A stretch of 64,000 bases of DNA, taken from NCBI GenBank assembly GCA_905221605.1, contig CAJNDS010002155.1:498001-562000 (forward strand), in the 5' to 3' direction. The notes beneath the pieces are model-generated. The model was not told the origin of the DNA. It saw only the letters and a program-made list of their open reading frames with translations, and did no database searches. A program made the translations under genes and the position numbers. Positions 42,095 to 52,639 of the stretch are shown here, one piece after another. The DNA is from Symbiodinium natans (taxonomy: Eukaryota > Sar > Dinophyceae > Suessiales > Symbiodiniaceae). The stretch's first letter is position 1, and each line of letters starts with the position of its first letter.

Positions 42095-42939
42095 CTGCGC
42101 AATCCCCCTGCTTTTCAAAACCCCCAAACTCCAAAGAACCCCTGAAGCCCCCCCCCCCCCCCTCAACCGTCTCTTCCGACTCTCGGGCACACCCCCCGCC
42201 CTCAAGCCCCAAACCCCAAACCCTCAGCCCTGAAACCTAAACCCTAAACCGTGAACCCCAAGCCCTGAGCCCTAAACACCCTGCGCCCTAGACCCTGTTC
42301 CCCAAACTCCTCAGTCCCCAAAAGGTCTCAGGCAGGCTTCAGGTTGGTAAACGTCCCATACAAGCTTCTCAAATCCTAAACCGCGTACCTCTGGCAGAGC
42401 AAGTACTGCACTCAAGAACCCCAAACGAAGCCTTAAAACCCCAAACCCTGGCATGGTTGGGCCCCTCTAAAACCCTCCCAAGCCCACCCAAACACCTCAA
42501 CACCCCAACACCCAAAACCCACCAAAACCCAAAACCCACCCCAAACCCACCAAAACCTCTACCCACGAAAACCCCACCACCAAAACCCAAACCAGGACCT
42601 GGAGCCAGGCGCATTGGCCCTGAATGTCCATACATCCCTGGAGCTTGGCCTTTCGGTTTGGGGCGGTTCAAGGACTCTGGGGGCTTTCGGGGTTTGGGGT
42701 TTACGGGGGCTTCGGAGGGGTTTAGGCGTTTAGGGTTTTCAGGGCTTCAAGGGTTGAAAAGGGCTTGTGTGTGTGTGTGCACTTGTTTAGTGCTAGGTTT
42801 CAGGGCCTGGGCTGTCGCTTAGCACACCCCATGCGCCCCTTCCCTCACAGGCATGCTCCAAGGGTGTGCCTCAACAAACCTATGGACACGCCTAAACCCT
42901 AAACCCTAAACCCTAAACCCTAAACCCTAAACCCTAAAC

Positions 42940-43058
42940 CTCATGATGCGGCGCCAGTCTCCCTGATGTGTACTGCACAATCGAGCGGAAGGTCGAACAA
43001 AAAGGGAGAGCGCGCCTCATGGAGAAGCTCGTCCGCAAGAGGTGCCAAGAGCTTCTCC
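42940..43058 (-). CDS. Exon with GTTTAGGG donor, frame ambiguous
   Basis: Acceptor TTCGCAG|G. One frame stays open for 119 nt to a GTTTAGGG donor (RSSWHLLRTSFS...GRLAPHHE) and fits the phases of both neighbouring exons. Another frame (EKLLAPLADELLHEARSPFL...) looks more like protein but meets a stop just before the donor. Confidence 0.45.
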
Positions 43059-43345
43059 CTGCGAAGGCTTGGGGGGTCGGCGCTTGAAAACATCGGCTGT
43101 GAGGCGTAAACAGTCATCCAAACTGGGGAGAAGAGAGGTTTTCACGCCAGATCCCAAGCAAAAATCCCTTGAACCTCGAGACCATAAACCGGATAAAGCC
43201 CTAAACCTCTACGCCCCCAAAACCCTCCACAAAAATTCTAAACAAAAAACCTTCGAAAGCCCCTAGGCCCAGAAAAAGCATTCCCAAAACCCCACTCCTG
43301 CCGGCCTGAGAATGGGGCCTATGGTCTGTCGAACCTTCGGGTTAC

Positions 43346-43637
43346 CCGAGGCCAGGAGCTCGCCCAGGGCCCGGAGGCAGGAGAGGCAGAGGGCGAAGCT
43401 CAGGGAGCCGTACCTGCTAAGCAGGGGCTTTCGGGGCGGGGGGGGGGGCGGTTTGGAGAACATTTGGGGTTTTTTCGGGTTTGGGGTTTCGGGTTTGGGG
43501 TTTGGGGTTTGGGGTCTGGGGTTTGGGGTTTGGGGTTTGGGGGTTGGGGGTTTGGGGTTTGGGCTGCGGGGGGCCGTCGCCTTGCCAAGCAGCTGATGAG
43601 GCAGCTGCCCAAGTGCTCAGCCACGGAAGCATCTATC
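43346..43637 (-). CDS. Two joined exons, unknown product
   Basis: Exons 43,581-43,637 (IDASVAEHLGSCLISCLA) and 43,346-43,413 (YGSLSFALCLSCLRALGELL...). Both acceptors are AG|G; the donors are GC then GT. They join in frame (AG|G gives Arg) into a Leu/Cys-rich helical segment, possibly helical-repeat-like (inference). The intron (43,414-43,580) is GGGGTTT-rich. Confidence 0.55.
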
Positions 43638-43749
43638 CTCGGCCATGCGCCCCCACCAAGCACCACAAACCAAAGTGCCTAGAAGGGTAGAAGTGCAAAA
43701 AGCTAAACAGCATCCTCTCGACCCGCCAAACCCCTAAAGGGGAAACCCC

Positions 43750-43915
43750 TCGACCTGCAACCCTCAACCTAAACCCCTAAACCCCTAATCCCCTAATCCC
43801 CTAAGCCCCAAACCCTTAACCCTTAACCCTTAACCCTTAACCCTTAACCCTTAACCCTTAACCCTTAACCCTTAACCCTTAACCCTTAACCCTTAACCCT
43901 TAACCCTTAACCCTT
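43750..43915. repeat. (CCCTTAA)n variant telomere-like array
   Basis: About fifteen perfect CCCTTAA heptamers after a degenerate CCCCTAA lead-in. A homogeneous variant array distinct from CCCTAAA. Confidence 0.93.
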
Positions 43916-44074
43916 CCCGCGTCCGAGGGGCGGCTCTCCAGCATCTCGGAGGGCCTGGCTTAGGGCTTTGGGTGTTTTAAGCGCACCCCCAGAGCCAAAG
44001 GACCTCGAAACCCAAAGCCCTACAAACCCTAACCCACCCCCCCCCCCCTCCCCGCCCCCCATTTACATGGGGGC

Positions 44075-44145
44075 CTGAAGCGACATCTCCAGAGTGCTGA
44101 AGGCGCACATCGCCTCTTGGGTGCGTCCGGAGTGACAGAGGTCAC
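44075..44145 (-). CDS. TPR-like exon (partial)
   Basis: Acceptor GCGAG|G at 44,146; 71 nt encoding DLCHSGRTQEAMCAFSTLEM and SLQ; GC donor. The spacing of GRTQEAMCAF resembles half of a tetratricopeptide repeat (weak). It joins in phase with the exon at 46,192-46,273. Confidence 0.5.
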
Positions 44146-44649
44146 CTCGCAGGTTGGGGCCAGAAGGGAGGAGTGGGGGATTGGAGGTGATAGGGACAGT
44201 TTAGGAGGGGAGAGGGCTTGGAGGGGCTGAGAGGGGCTTAGAGGGATTTAAGGGGCGTTGGCGAACTGTTGCGCAGGCAGGTTGAAACCACTTAGGGGAG
44301 TGCGTGTGCTGTCTGCGAATGTCAAGCCATCTTTGACCCACAAGTTTTCAGCCCCTCGCCGCAGAAACATCGCTACCAACCCCCACGAAACTCCACTTGG
44401 ATCCCCTCTGCTGCCCAATGGCCCAAAAAGACTGGCTGGTTCTTAGTAGAGGGCCCTGTATAATCTTTTAAAGGGTATCCCTCATTCCCTACCAAGAACC
44501 CCAAACCCTAAACCCTAAACCCTAAACCCTAAACCCTAAACCCTAAACCGGGAAGACCCCCCCCCCACGGAAGGCCAGGTGGCGGAGTCGCAGCTCGAAG
44601 GCCTCTACGGCTCAGTTGGCAGGAGCAAGTGGGCACGGAATCAGCATAG

Positions 44650-44880
44650 GGTTTTGGGTTCAGGGTTTAGGGTTTAGGGTTTAGGGTTTAGGGGTTTAGG
44701 GTTTTAGGGTTTTTGGGTTTTTGGGTTTTTGGGTTTTAGGGTTTTAGGGTTTTAGGGTTTTAGGGATTTAAGATTTTAGGGTTTTAAATTTTAAGATTTT
44801 AGGGTTTTAGGGTTTTAGGGTTTTAGGGTTTTAGGGTTTTAGGATTTTAGGGTTTTAGGGTTTTAGGATTTAGGGTTTAG
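44650..44880. repeat. (GGGTTTTA)n octamer array
   Basis: TTTAGGG units pass into GGGTTTTT and then about 15 GGGTTTTA octamers: a length variant of the telomere-like unit. Confidence 0.92.
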
Positions 44881-45127
44881 AGATTCCCTAGGACACGTTT
44901 GCGTTGGCGGGAGAGTTTGCGGTGGTATGAGGGGGTTGGGGGAGCACCTCTTCAGATTGCAACATCATCTGGCTTTTCTCAGGAGAGGCCCATATCCCGC
45001 AAGACCCGCACTCTTTGCAATGTCAGGACTCAATCTGATCCAAGAACAAAGCGGAGACCTCGGCATGCCCCCCAACCACAAAGACTCCCAAAACCTCTAA
45101 ACCCACCCTAAATCCCCAGCCCCATCC

Positions 45128-45205
45128 CCCCCCTAAACCCTAAACCCTAAACCCTAAACCCTAAACCCTAAAACCCTAAACCCTAAACCCTAAACCCTAA
45201 ACCCC
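45128..45205. repeat. Telomere-like (CCCTAAA)n array
   Basis: About ten units with one AAAACCCT variant. Confidence 0.92.
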
Positions 45206-45659
45206 CCCCCAACCACCTTCAGGAGGCTGTTCCGCCGCAGCGGCTTCCCAGAGGGCTCCGAGGGCGCCAGCTGGTCGGGGGTTTGTGGGGCTTGGGATTC
45301 AGGGGTCTCGGGGATTAGGGTTTAGGGTTTAGGGTTTAGAGTTTAGAGTTTAGGGGTTTGGGGTTTGGAGTTTAGGGTTTGGGGTTTGGGGATTGGGGTT
45401 TGGGGTTCAGGGCTTGTGGTCTAGGGTTTTGGGTTTGGAGTTTAGGGTTTGGGGTGTGGAGTTTTTGGCTTGGGGCTTGGGTGTTGGGTTTCTTGAGAGT
45501 GTTGGAGGAATCTTTTGAGATGCTGTTTTCGGCGGCTGTCCCCTTTGGGAAAGTTGTTGGGGATCTTTTGGGGACGCTGTGCGGGTTTTTGCCGGGTGTT
45601 AAGGCTTTGTGCTTTGTCGGAGCTTTCGGGTTTTCGGGTTCAGGGCTTCGAGGGTAAGG

Positions 45660-46160
45660 GGGATTCAGCCCTAAACCCAAAGCCCTGAACCTTACACCTT
45701 GAAACCCTTAAACCAATAACCCTTAAACCCTGAAACCCTGAAACCCTTAAAACCTCAAACCCTTAAACCCCTAAACCCCTGAAGCCTCAAACCCTTAAAA
45801 CCTCAAACCCTTAAAACCTCAAACCCTTAAATCCTAAAACCCTCAAACCTTCGCACCCTTGAACCTTTAAACCCCTAAACCCCTGAAACCCTTCAACCCT
45901 GAAACACTTAATCCCTAAACCCTAAATAAACCCTTAAACCCTTGAACCCTAAAACCCTAAACCCTAAATAAACCCTTAAACCCTTAAACCCTTCAAATAA
46001 GGTACCCCATTTTATGCCCGAAATAGAATCGAATCCCCGCAAAGGGACCCCCCAAAAGGGTACCCTCGTTTAATCCTTGAAACCTTAAACCCTTCAACCC
46101 CCTAACCCCTAAAACCCTCAAACCCTAAAACCCTAACCCTAACTAAACCCTTCATGCCTT
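45660..46160. repeat. Degenerate AAACCCTT/AAACCCTG field
   Basis: About 500 bases of eroded 7-9-base units (AAACCCTTA, AACCTCAAACCC, AAATAAACCC). A GGTACC/GGGACCCCC palindrome fragment interrupts it at about 45,995-46,070. No gene. Confidence 0.85.
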
Positions 46161-46191
46161 AAACCCTGAAGCCCTTCAACCCGAAACCTAC

Positions 46192-46273
46192 AGAAAATGT
46201 GGAGCTGGGCCACCACCGGGATCGGCGCCGGCTCGTAGAGCGATTGGCTCTCGGCCGCTGTGTCCTGCAGGTC
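46192..46273 (-). CDS. Exon, unknown product
   Basis: Acceptor CCTCAG|G; 82 nt encoding DLQDTAAESQSLYEPAPIPV...AQLHIF; GT donor (T|GTAGGT). Phase fits 44,075-44,145 downstream. Confidence 0.55.
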
Positions 46274-46783
46274 CTGAGGTGCTGGGCCCATGTTTGGGGC
46301 TGTACAGGGTCTTGGGTTAAGGTTGAGGGTGTAAGGGTTAAGGGCTTCGGGTTGAGGGTTTAGGGTTTGGGGTTTGGGGTTTAGGGTTTAGGGTTTAGGG
46401 TTTGGGGTTTTGGGGTTTGGGGTTTAGGGTTTAGGGTTTAGGGTTGAGGGTTTAACCGAGCTCTCCCAGCAAGGGCAAGGAGGGTTTAAGGCTTTGGTGG
46501 GATCTTCACCCGCCACAGTACTCTGCAAAATCACTTTTTCCTAAGTCCACAATCCTAAGCCCTTTTAAGATAGGGCCTTCAGAATTAGAATGGGGTTTTG
46601 GGGGTTAGTACAGCGTAATCGACAAAGGACCATAGAAATTAATCCGGCCCCTATATGGGGGCTTACGAAAACAAGGGACCCTTCATATAGATGCCAATAA
46701 CGAACCCCTTGCTTCCAAACCCTAAACCCTAAACCCTAAACCCTAAATCCTAAATCCTAAACCCTAAACCCTAAACCCTAAAC

Positions 46784-46846
46784 CCGCTGAAGAGACCGAA
46801 TGAGGCCGATGCGAAGGAGCTCTGCTGCGGCGTGCCACCCCAAGAC
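46784..46846 (-). CDS. Exon with GTTTAGGG donor, unknown product
   Basis: Acceptor GCGGAG|G; 63 nt, phase 0 to 0, encoding VLGWHAAAELLRIGLIRSLQ and R, an amphipathic helix; donor is G|T of GTTTAGGG at 46,783. Confidence 0.6.
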
Positions 46847-47250
46847 CTCCGCAAAGACCACGGTAGGGGGTTTAGGGTTTGGGGCTTGTGGTTTAGGGCC
46901 GAGGGGCTTCTGCATCTTGAAGTACATGGCTGGAGTTCGAGGCGGCGGGGACACGACCAGCCTCGATGCCGATGCGTTTTTTTTCAAAACGAAAAGGGTG
47001 CACTGGGGGCGTAAAGGGCTCAGGGGTTTTAGGGTATACTGGTTGAGCGCTGAGGCCACCACCAGCTCGTGGCATGAATGAAGTGCCCAAGGGGGGTCAG
47101 GGTTTTGGGTTCGAGGTTTTTTTAAGGCTTGGGGCGCCTGATTCGTGCTTTGCAAGCTCGAATGAGGCGCCCCACGAAGACAGGACTGGGTTCGAGCTCG
47201 GGCCCTCCTGGCCCGAAAAACCTGCAAGCTCTCAACCCATCACCCTGCAC

Positions 47251-47970
47251 TCCGAAGCAAGCAAGAAGGTTCTGAACATCGCGTCTTGACAGCGACTTCC
47301 TCTTCAACACAGGCTCCTTGATGAAGAACAAAATCTTAAGAGCAAAGCATAGAGAATCGGGGCCGGGAAGCTGCAGAATCTCCTCGGTGATGTGCGGCCG
47401 CAGCAGTGAGGTGGCCACCACGGTGCGGACGTGGTGGCTCCTGCTAGGGGCTTTGGTCGCTTGTGTCTGTTCTCGCTTTCTTGCCGAGGGAGTGGGGGGA
47501 GGGGGGAAGTGGGGTGCTGAGGGGGTTTAGAGGTTCGGGGGCGAAGTTAGACCGTGTTGAGTGGGATATCTGAGGGTTTGAGGGCAGCCCACCCCACCAA
47601 CTTTGGCATGTTAGGGTCTAGAGTTTGGGTCTGGAGTTTAGGGTTTGGGGCGTAGGGAGGAGGGGTCAGTGCTTTGCCCTTGGGTGGTCGGGGCTTGGGC
47701 CTGAATAACTAGGAATCTTAAGTAGCAACTTCCTCAACCCAAAAATGGCAAACCTTAAGTCTTTCGGGCCTCAGGCCTCAACTCCAAGCCCTCAACCCGC
47801 CCTAAACCCTGCACCTCAAATCCTGCTTCGGGTTTTAGGGCTCAGGGCTGAGGCCGGGTTTCAGGGTTCCCTGAACCCTACATTTCAGAGCCCTCTTTGT
47901 CACTTCAGTGCGGGTGGGGGGGGGACCTGAGCGTCACCAGGAGGTCGCCCAGCAGGTACCAGGAGGCCTC
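47251..47970 (-). CDS. Two joined exons, unknown product
   Basis: Exons 47,927-47,970 (EASWYLLGDLLVTL) and about 47,251-47,440 (SHHVRTVVATSLLRPHITEE... then GPDSLCFALKILFFIKEP). Acceptors CCCAG|G and AGCAG|G; the first donor is GT and the 3' end of the second exon is uncertain. They join in phase (AG|G gives Arg). Leu-rich helical sequence, family not recognised. Confidence 0.55.
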
Positions 47971-48344
47971 CTGGGATGGGTGGGGCAGAGCTTACATGTA
48001 ACTCCATATCCACTTCGAGAGTTGATAGGGCCAGCCTCGCATTTGTAGTACCCTTTTTGGGGTTGGGTAGTTGTTTGAAAGGAGCCCATAGTCCAAACAG
48101 GGCCACAAAATGGACTTAGCCGGCTGGTCGAGTGCCTTGCAGTGCCAAGCTACCCTGCTGCTGTGGGGTTTCAGGGCTCCGGAACTTTAGAGATTTTTTG
48201 GATCACCCGCCTGCGTGAGCACGGGCTGCTGCTGCACCTCACGGCTGACGCAGGCCATCCAAACAGGGCCACCACTCTTTGCTGTTCAGGTCATGAAGAA
48301 CTTGCTATCTGCCCATGCTCATGTGGGGGGTTTGCGCACATAGG

Positions 48345-48432
48345 GGGACCCCTAACATAGACCCCAAGTAGTAGGATCCCCTTATCCTAGGGACCGCACT
48401 AAGGCCCCCCCCCTTATATCGTAAACTTCCAT
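48345..48432. repeat. Family C hairpin element
   Basis: CATAGACCCCAAGTAGTAGG and ATATCGTAAACTTCC match the element at 37,828-37,925. Confidence 0.5.
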
Positions 48433-48805
48433 GTTCCAGCAACTGCGTGAAAGCCCTTAGCAACCCTCAAGCCGTGGCGGCGCCTGCAGGCCGGATCCCA
48501 GGAGAACTGGGAGCACGGCAAAGCGGAGGAGCCGCTCCTGACCAGAATAGGGTTTAGGGTCTTAGGTTCAAGCGCTTTGGGGTTTAGGGTTTCGGGTTTA
48601 GGGCTTAGGGTTTAGCCTGCCAGGGCCGCTTAGGGGTGTGGAGGGTTGTTGCTTGGGGTTACAGCTTGCTGCCGATGACTGTCAGTTGTTTCGAATGTCC
48701 CAAAATAGACAGACCCCCTTGTAAACCCCCGAAGTGCTATGCAATCCTTCGTATAGGAACTCAAATTTTTGGAAACCCCCCATTTGTGACTGCGGTTTCG
48801 GGCAC

Positions 48806-48847
48806 CCTGCAGCAGTCCTGGAGGATGGCGCTCAGCTGATTCACATC
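48806..48847 (-). CDS. Candidate exon
   Basis: Acceptor GCCGAG|G; 42 nt, phase 0 to 0, encoding DVNQLSAILQDCCR; GT donor. Confidence 0.45.
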
Positions 48848-48986
48848 CTCGGCAGATGAACCACCCAAAACGCCCTTGAGGATAGAGGGTGTCGAGTGTA
48901 GGGTTTAGGGTTTTGGATTTAGGGTTTCGGATTTAGGGTTGCACGTGGGCGCCTGCATCAGGTTTGAGGGCGCTCGAGCTGAAAAA

Positions 48987-49101
48987 TCTGGCACAAGGCA
49001 GGGGAGAGCGGATACCAGGGCTTGCGAGAGAACTTGTAAGAGTAAGAACTTGGGGGCACGGCAGAGCCGAAGACGTCATTGATGTACTCCAGGATGTCAT
49101 T
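48987..49101 (-). CDS. Exon, unknown product
   Basis: Acceptor CTCAAG|G at 49,102; about 115 nt encoding NDILEYINDVFGSAVPPSSY...KFSRKPWYPLSPALCQ. The 3' end is uncertain. Confidence 0.55.
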
Positions 49102-49342
49102 CCTTGAGCGTGGGACGCAGGCTTTCGGGCTTAAGGTCTGTAGTGAAGCAGCCGTTTACGATCATCTGCTCAAGAGCGCTCAGATCGCATGTGAGGCTTG
49201 GGGTTTCGGAACCGCCGGAACCCCAAACCATAACAACCCTAGTAGGGCATTGGCTTCTTCAGACCCTATGTAATTCGGACGGCTTCAGATGTTGGGGCCA
49301 TCTGGATGGCCAGGACGTAGGAACCCGCAACCCCACACGGAC

Positions 49343-49413
49343 GGGGCGCTGCAAGCCGAAGGCGTTTCGCATGTCCCGCCAAATCTTGGACCGAATGGTC
49401 TCGTCAGCCATGC
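49343..49413 (-). CDS. Exon, unknown product
   Basis: Acceptor CAAAG|G; about 71 nt encoding MADETIRSKIWRDMRNAFGL...; likely GT donor (CCC|GTCCGTG). The Met is internal to the exon and not necessarily a start. Confidence 0.5.
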
Positions 49414-49654
49414 CTTTGGGGCTTTAGGAGGCTTTCTTGGGGGGCTTCTAGAAGGGCCTTCTGAGGAGGGGGGGGGGAGTTTAGGGGGTTCAGGGGTTTA
49501 GGGTTTAGGGTTTCGGACTCAGGGTTTAGGGTGTAGGGTTTACGGTGATCCTGACTTTGAGCTTTAAAATTGCGACTTCGGCTGGGCTTGGGCTGACACT
49601 TCTGGGTGCGTTGATGCCAAGCGACGCCAGAAGTCTCGCAGCAGGCAGCACACC

Positions 49655-49770
49655 TGCACAGCTTAGGGTTTAGGGTTTAGGGTTTAGGGTTTAGGGTTTA
49701 GAGTTTAGGGTTTAGGGTTTAGGGTTTAGGGTTTCGGGTTTCGGGTTGAGGGTTTAGGGTTTCGGGTTTA
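49655..49770. repeat. Telomere-like array
   Basis: TTTAGGG units ending in TTTCGGG and GGGTTGA variants, immediately 5' (minus strand) of a possible exon at about 49,575-49,653 with acceptor GTGCAG|G (frame unclear). Confidence 0.9.
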
Positions 49771-50288
49771 GGGTTTAAGGGTTTTTGTTTTAACATTTCA
49801 GGGTTCAGGGTTTAGGTTGAATGCTGTCCATCTCAAAGCTCACCGACATGCATGGTTTAGGGTCCCCACTCTCGGATCCCTCAGACCGCCCTTCACCCTC
49901 AAGCCCTAAACCCTATAAGGGTTTAGGGTTTAGGCTTTAAGGTTTGGGGTTTGGGGTTTAAACTTGGAACTCAAGACCCCTAAAGCCCCTAAACATCCCT
50001 GACCCCCCCTAAACCCCCCTAAAGCCGAAACCCTGCAAACTCCAAGGCTTCCTTTATGGAAACCTAAACCTAAAACCCCGAAACCCTTCCGGTTCTTAGT
50101 GAGGGAGGGAGGGCCCTATATACACCCGTCAAGGGATTACGTAGGCCCCGAATTGCCTCATTCCCCACGAAGTACCAGCCAGACCAGAACCAAGGAACCC
50201 TAAACCCTAACCCTAACCCCTAAATCCTAAACCCTAAACCCGAAACCCCAAACCCCAAACCCCAAACCCTAAACCCTAAACCCTAAAC

Positions 50289-50369
50289 CCAGGGACGTGT
50301 GTGAAGAGCATCTTCGAGTCGGACACCACCAGCTCGAAGAGCGAGTTGCTCCAGCGGTCGGCGGTCTTC
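50289..50369 (-). CDS. Exon with GTTTAGGG donor, frame ambiguous
   Basis: Acceptor TCAAAG|G; 81 nt. One frame reads KTADRWSNSLFELVVSDSKM...; another, also open and in phase with the exon at 50,959-51,021, reads EDRRPLEQLALRAGGVRLED.... The donor is G|T of a GTTTAGGG array (about 50,200-50,288). Confidence 0.5.
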
Positions 50370-50958
50370 CTTTGAGGGTCTTCGGGGCTTAAGGGGGGGG
50401 GGGGGGGGGTTTAAGTGTCGAAGGTTTTGGGGTTTAGGGGTTTAGGGTTTAGGGTTTAGGGCTTAGCGTTTAGGGTTTAGGGCTTAGGGTTTAGGGTTTA
50501 GGGTTAGGTTTGTGGGTTTAAGGTCTAGGGCCAGTTTAGGGTTTAGGGTTTTGGGCTTAGGGCTTAAGGCCGAGAAATTTTCAAGAGCTCAGAGCTTTTG
50601 GCGTCGCTTAAGACGTGCACAGAGTATGGGGGGGGAAAGGTTTAGGCGTCTGGAGCTCGGGGTTTTGGAGTTCAGGGGCTTTGGGATTAGCACCCAACAC
50701 CCTGCCTAAACCCTTGTGGTAGGTTGGGAGTACGGCCTCACAGGCTCACAATAATAAAGAATGCGATTCGCGGACCCTAAGCCCTCCCCAACCCCGAAAC
50801 CCTTGAGACGTCTTCGACCTGAACCTGCTGAAACATGCTAGTAGCAGGCCTCTTGTGAGGGAACTTACACAATCCATCACGATCCCCAACGGCTTGCCTA
50901 GGAACCACTACCACTAAGGCATCGAAACCCTTGCGCCCTACATCCTGAAGCCCTAAAC

Positions 50959-51021
50959 CCTCCAGGCAGGTTTCAACTTCGAGAAGATCTCTAGCGACGT
51001 GGCTTGGACGTGCGTCCGCAC
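50959..51021 (-). CDS. Exon with GTTTAGGG donor, unknown product
   Basis: Acceptor GTGCAG|G; 63 nt, phase 0 to 0, encoding VRTHVQATSLEIFSKLKPAW and R; donor is G|T of GTTTAGGGCTTCAGG at 50,958. Here only a single telomere-like unit is present. Confidence 0.55.
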
Positions 51022-51149
51022 CTGCACGGCTTGTACAGACACTGCTGTAGGGTGCAGGGTTCAGGGTTCAGGGCTTCGGGTTTGGGATTTAGGGCTGGAT
51101 GAGGTCTCCAGAATATCTAAGGCCGCGAAGTTCTAGGATTGGGGCGCCG

Positions 51150-51265
51150 CCAAGCTCCTGAAACTCGCGGGCCTGCGCCACCGGGTGGTGGTAGTAGCTT
51201 GCGCTCTCCGAGAAGAACGGGAAGGGCTTGTCGGAGTGGGGGTTGTAGAAGAGCATGAGGTTGTC
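51150..51265 (-). CDS. Exon, unknown product
   Basis: Acceptor AAGTCAG|G at 51,266; open for at least 115 nt, encoding DNLMLFYNPHSDKPFPFFSE then ASYYHHPVAQAREFQELGG. The 3' end is uncertain. Confidence 0.55.
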
Positions 51266-51469
51266 CTGACTTCGAGTCTGACAGGGTCTTAGGGCTTAGG
51301 GCTAAGGGCTTAGGGTGTAGGGTTTAGGGTTTAAGGTTTAGGGTTTAGGGTTTGGGGTTTAGGGTTTAGGGTTTAGGGTTTAGGGCTCCCAGGAGACATT
51401 GTCCAGCCATGGCTAGTGCGTGAGGGAAAAATAAAGCATGCGGTTGTTGAGGCTCTGTATGCCCGAGGC

Positions 51470-51539
51470 TCATCTGTCATCATCGCCGCGATGTCCTTCA
51501 CCACGGTGATCCACAAAGGCAGCAGGTCCTCGTTCTGAC
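51470..51539 (-). CDS. Exon, unknown product
   Basis: Acceptor ATTGAG|G; about 70 nt encoding QNEDLLPLWITVVKDIAAMM and TD; probable GC donor. Another likely coding stretch lies just upstream at about 51,833-51,875 (KSDCIFVAVRALDE before a GAG|GTAGGT donor). Confidence 0.5.
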
Positions 51540-52352
51540 CTCAATGCCCAGAAGCCTTGAAACTTCCCGAAGAGCCTCCCCACACCCTCGGACCCGAAAC
51601 AGCGACTCCTCCTGAGGGTTTATGGTTTAGGGTTTAGGGCTTCCAAAGGCTTAGGGGCGTTAGGGCCCTGAATTCAAAGCCCGGCGAACACAAACGCATC
51701 ACCCTACCACCACAGCAGAGACTCGGAAATCAAAGCTGGCGGTCACCACTTCGTTCCTCTGTTTTCGTGGCTGTCGAGAGGGCTTGGCATACTGGCTCTT
51801 TGTGGGGAATGCGGAACTAAGTACCTACCTCATCTAGCGCCCTGACTGCTACGAAGATGCAGTCGGATTTGGGTGGAGGGCCGGTTTTTTGTTCAAGCTT
51901 GCAGATTGGAAGACTGGTGGGCAGCCAGATGGAAGGATGTTTTAGGGTTTAGGGTCTAAGGTTTAGGGTTCAGCACCGGTTCCTTCTGGTGGCCTCTGGT
52001 GCACTCCGCCTTAGCCTCTAGAATCCCGAGAACCCTACAACCGTGCATCTTCAAAGCACCGAAAACCCCCTTAAAGCCTTAAACCTTAAGCCTCCATACA
52101 CGAAAACGCACACAATCCTGCAACCACAAAACCCAAAAAAGGCCCTTTGCCCTGAAACCTGAAACCCCGAAACCCTCTCAGTGCCGGGGACTTAGAGCTT
52201 AGGGTTTGGGGTTCCTGGTCAGGCTCAGCTGAATGGTTCAGAGTTAGGCTTGGAACCCACGAAGCCATTCAGGCCTGTCAGCCCTACACACTCAACTCTC
52301 AGCCATTATCCCATAACCCTTGCGCCCTTCCAGTCATTCAGTCCAACCATCC

Positions 52353-52478
52353 GTATATATATATATATATATATTTATGTATATATATATGTGTGTGTAT
52401 CAATATATGTATATATATATATATAATTATATACCATATACATGTATATATACATAATATATATATATGTATATGCTA
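52353..52478. repeat. TA/GTATA microsatellite
   Basis: (TA)n with GTGTGT and CATATA interruptions, followed by a poly-C run at about 52,480-52,493. Confidence 0.95.
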
Positions 52479-52639
52479 CCCCCCCCCCCCCCAGCGACCT
52501 ACCCTTTCGAGGCCTCTTTCGGCCTTTTTAACAAAAAACAACAACGAAGGCCCAAAAGTCGCGGAGTTAATCACCGGGCCATGAAGGACAGTTACTGGGA
52601 CACCCACCTCACAGACCCCGATAAGCCAGCATTGGATTA

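Noticed and set aside
43400-43666. Pro/Asn/Gln/Lys-rich frames (PKPQTPNPKPQT) here and in many other places
   Set aside because: Translations of degenerate telomere-like repeats (CCCAAAC, CCCTAAA) in introns.
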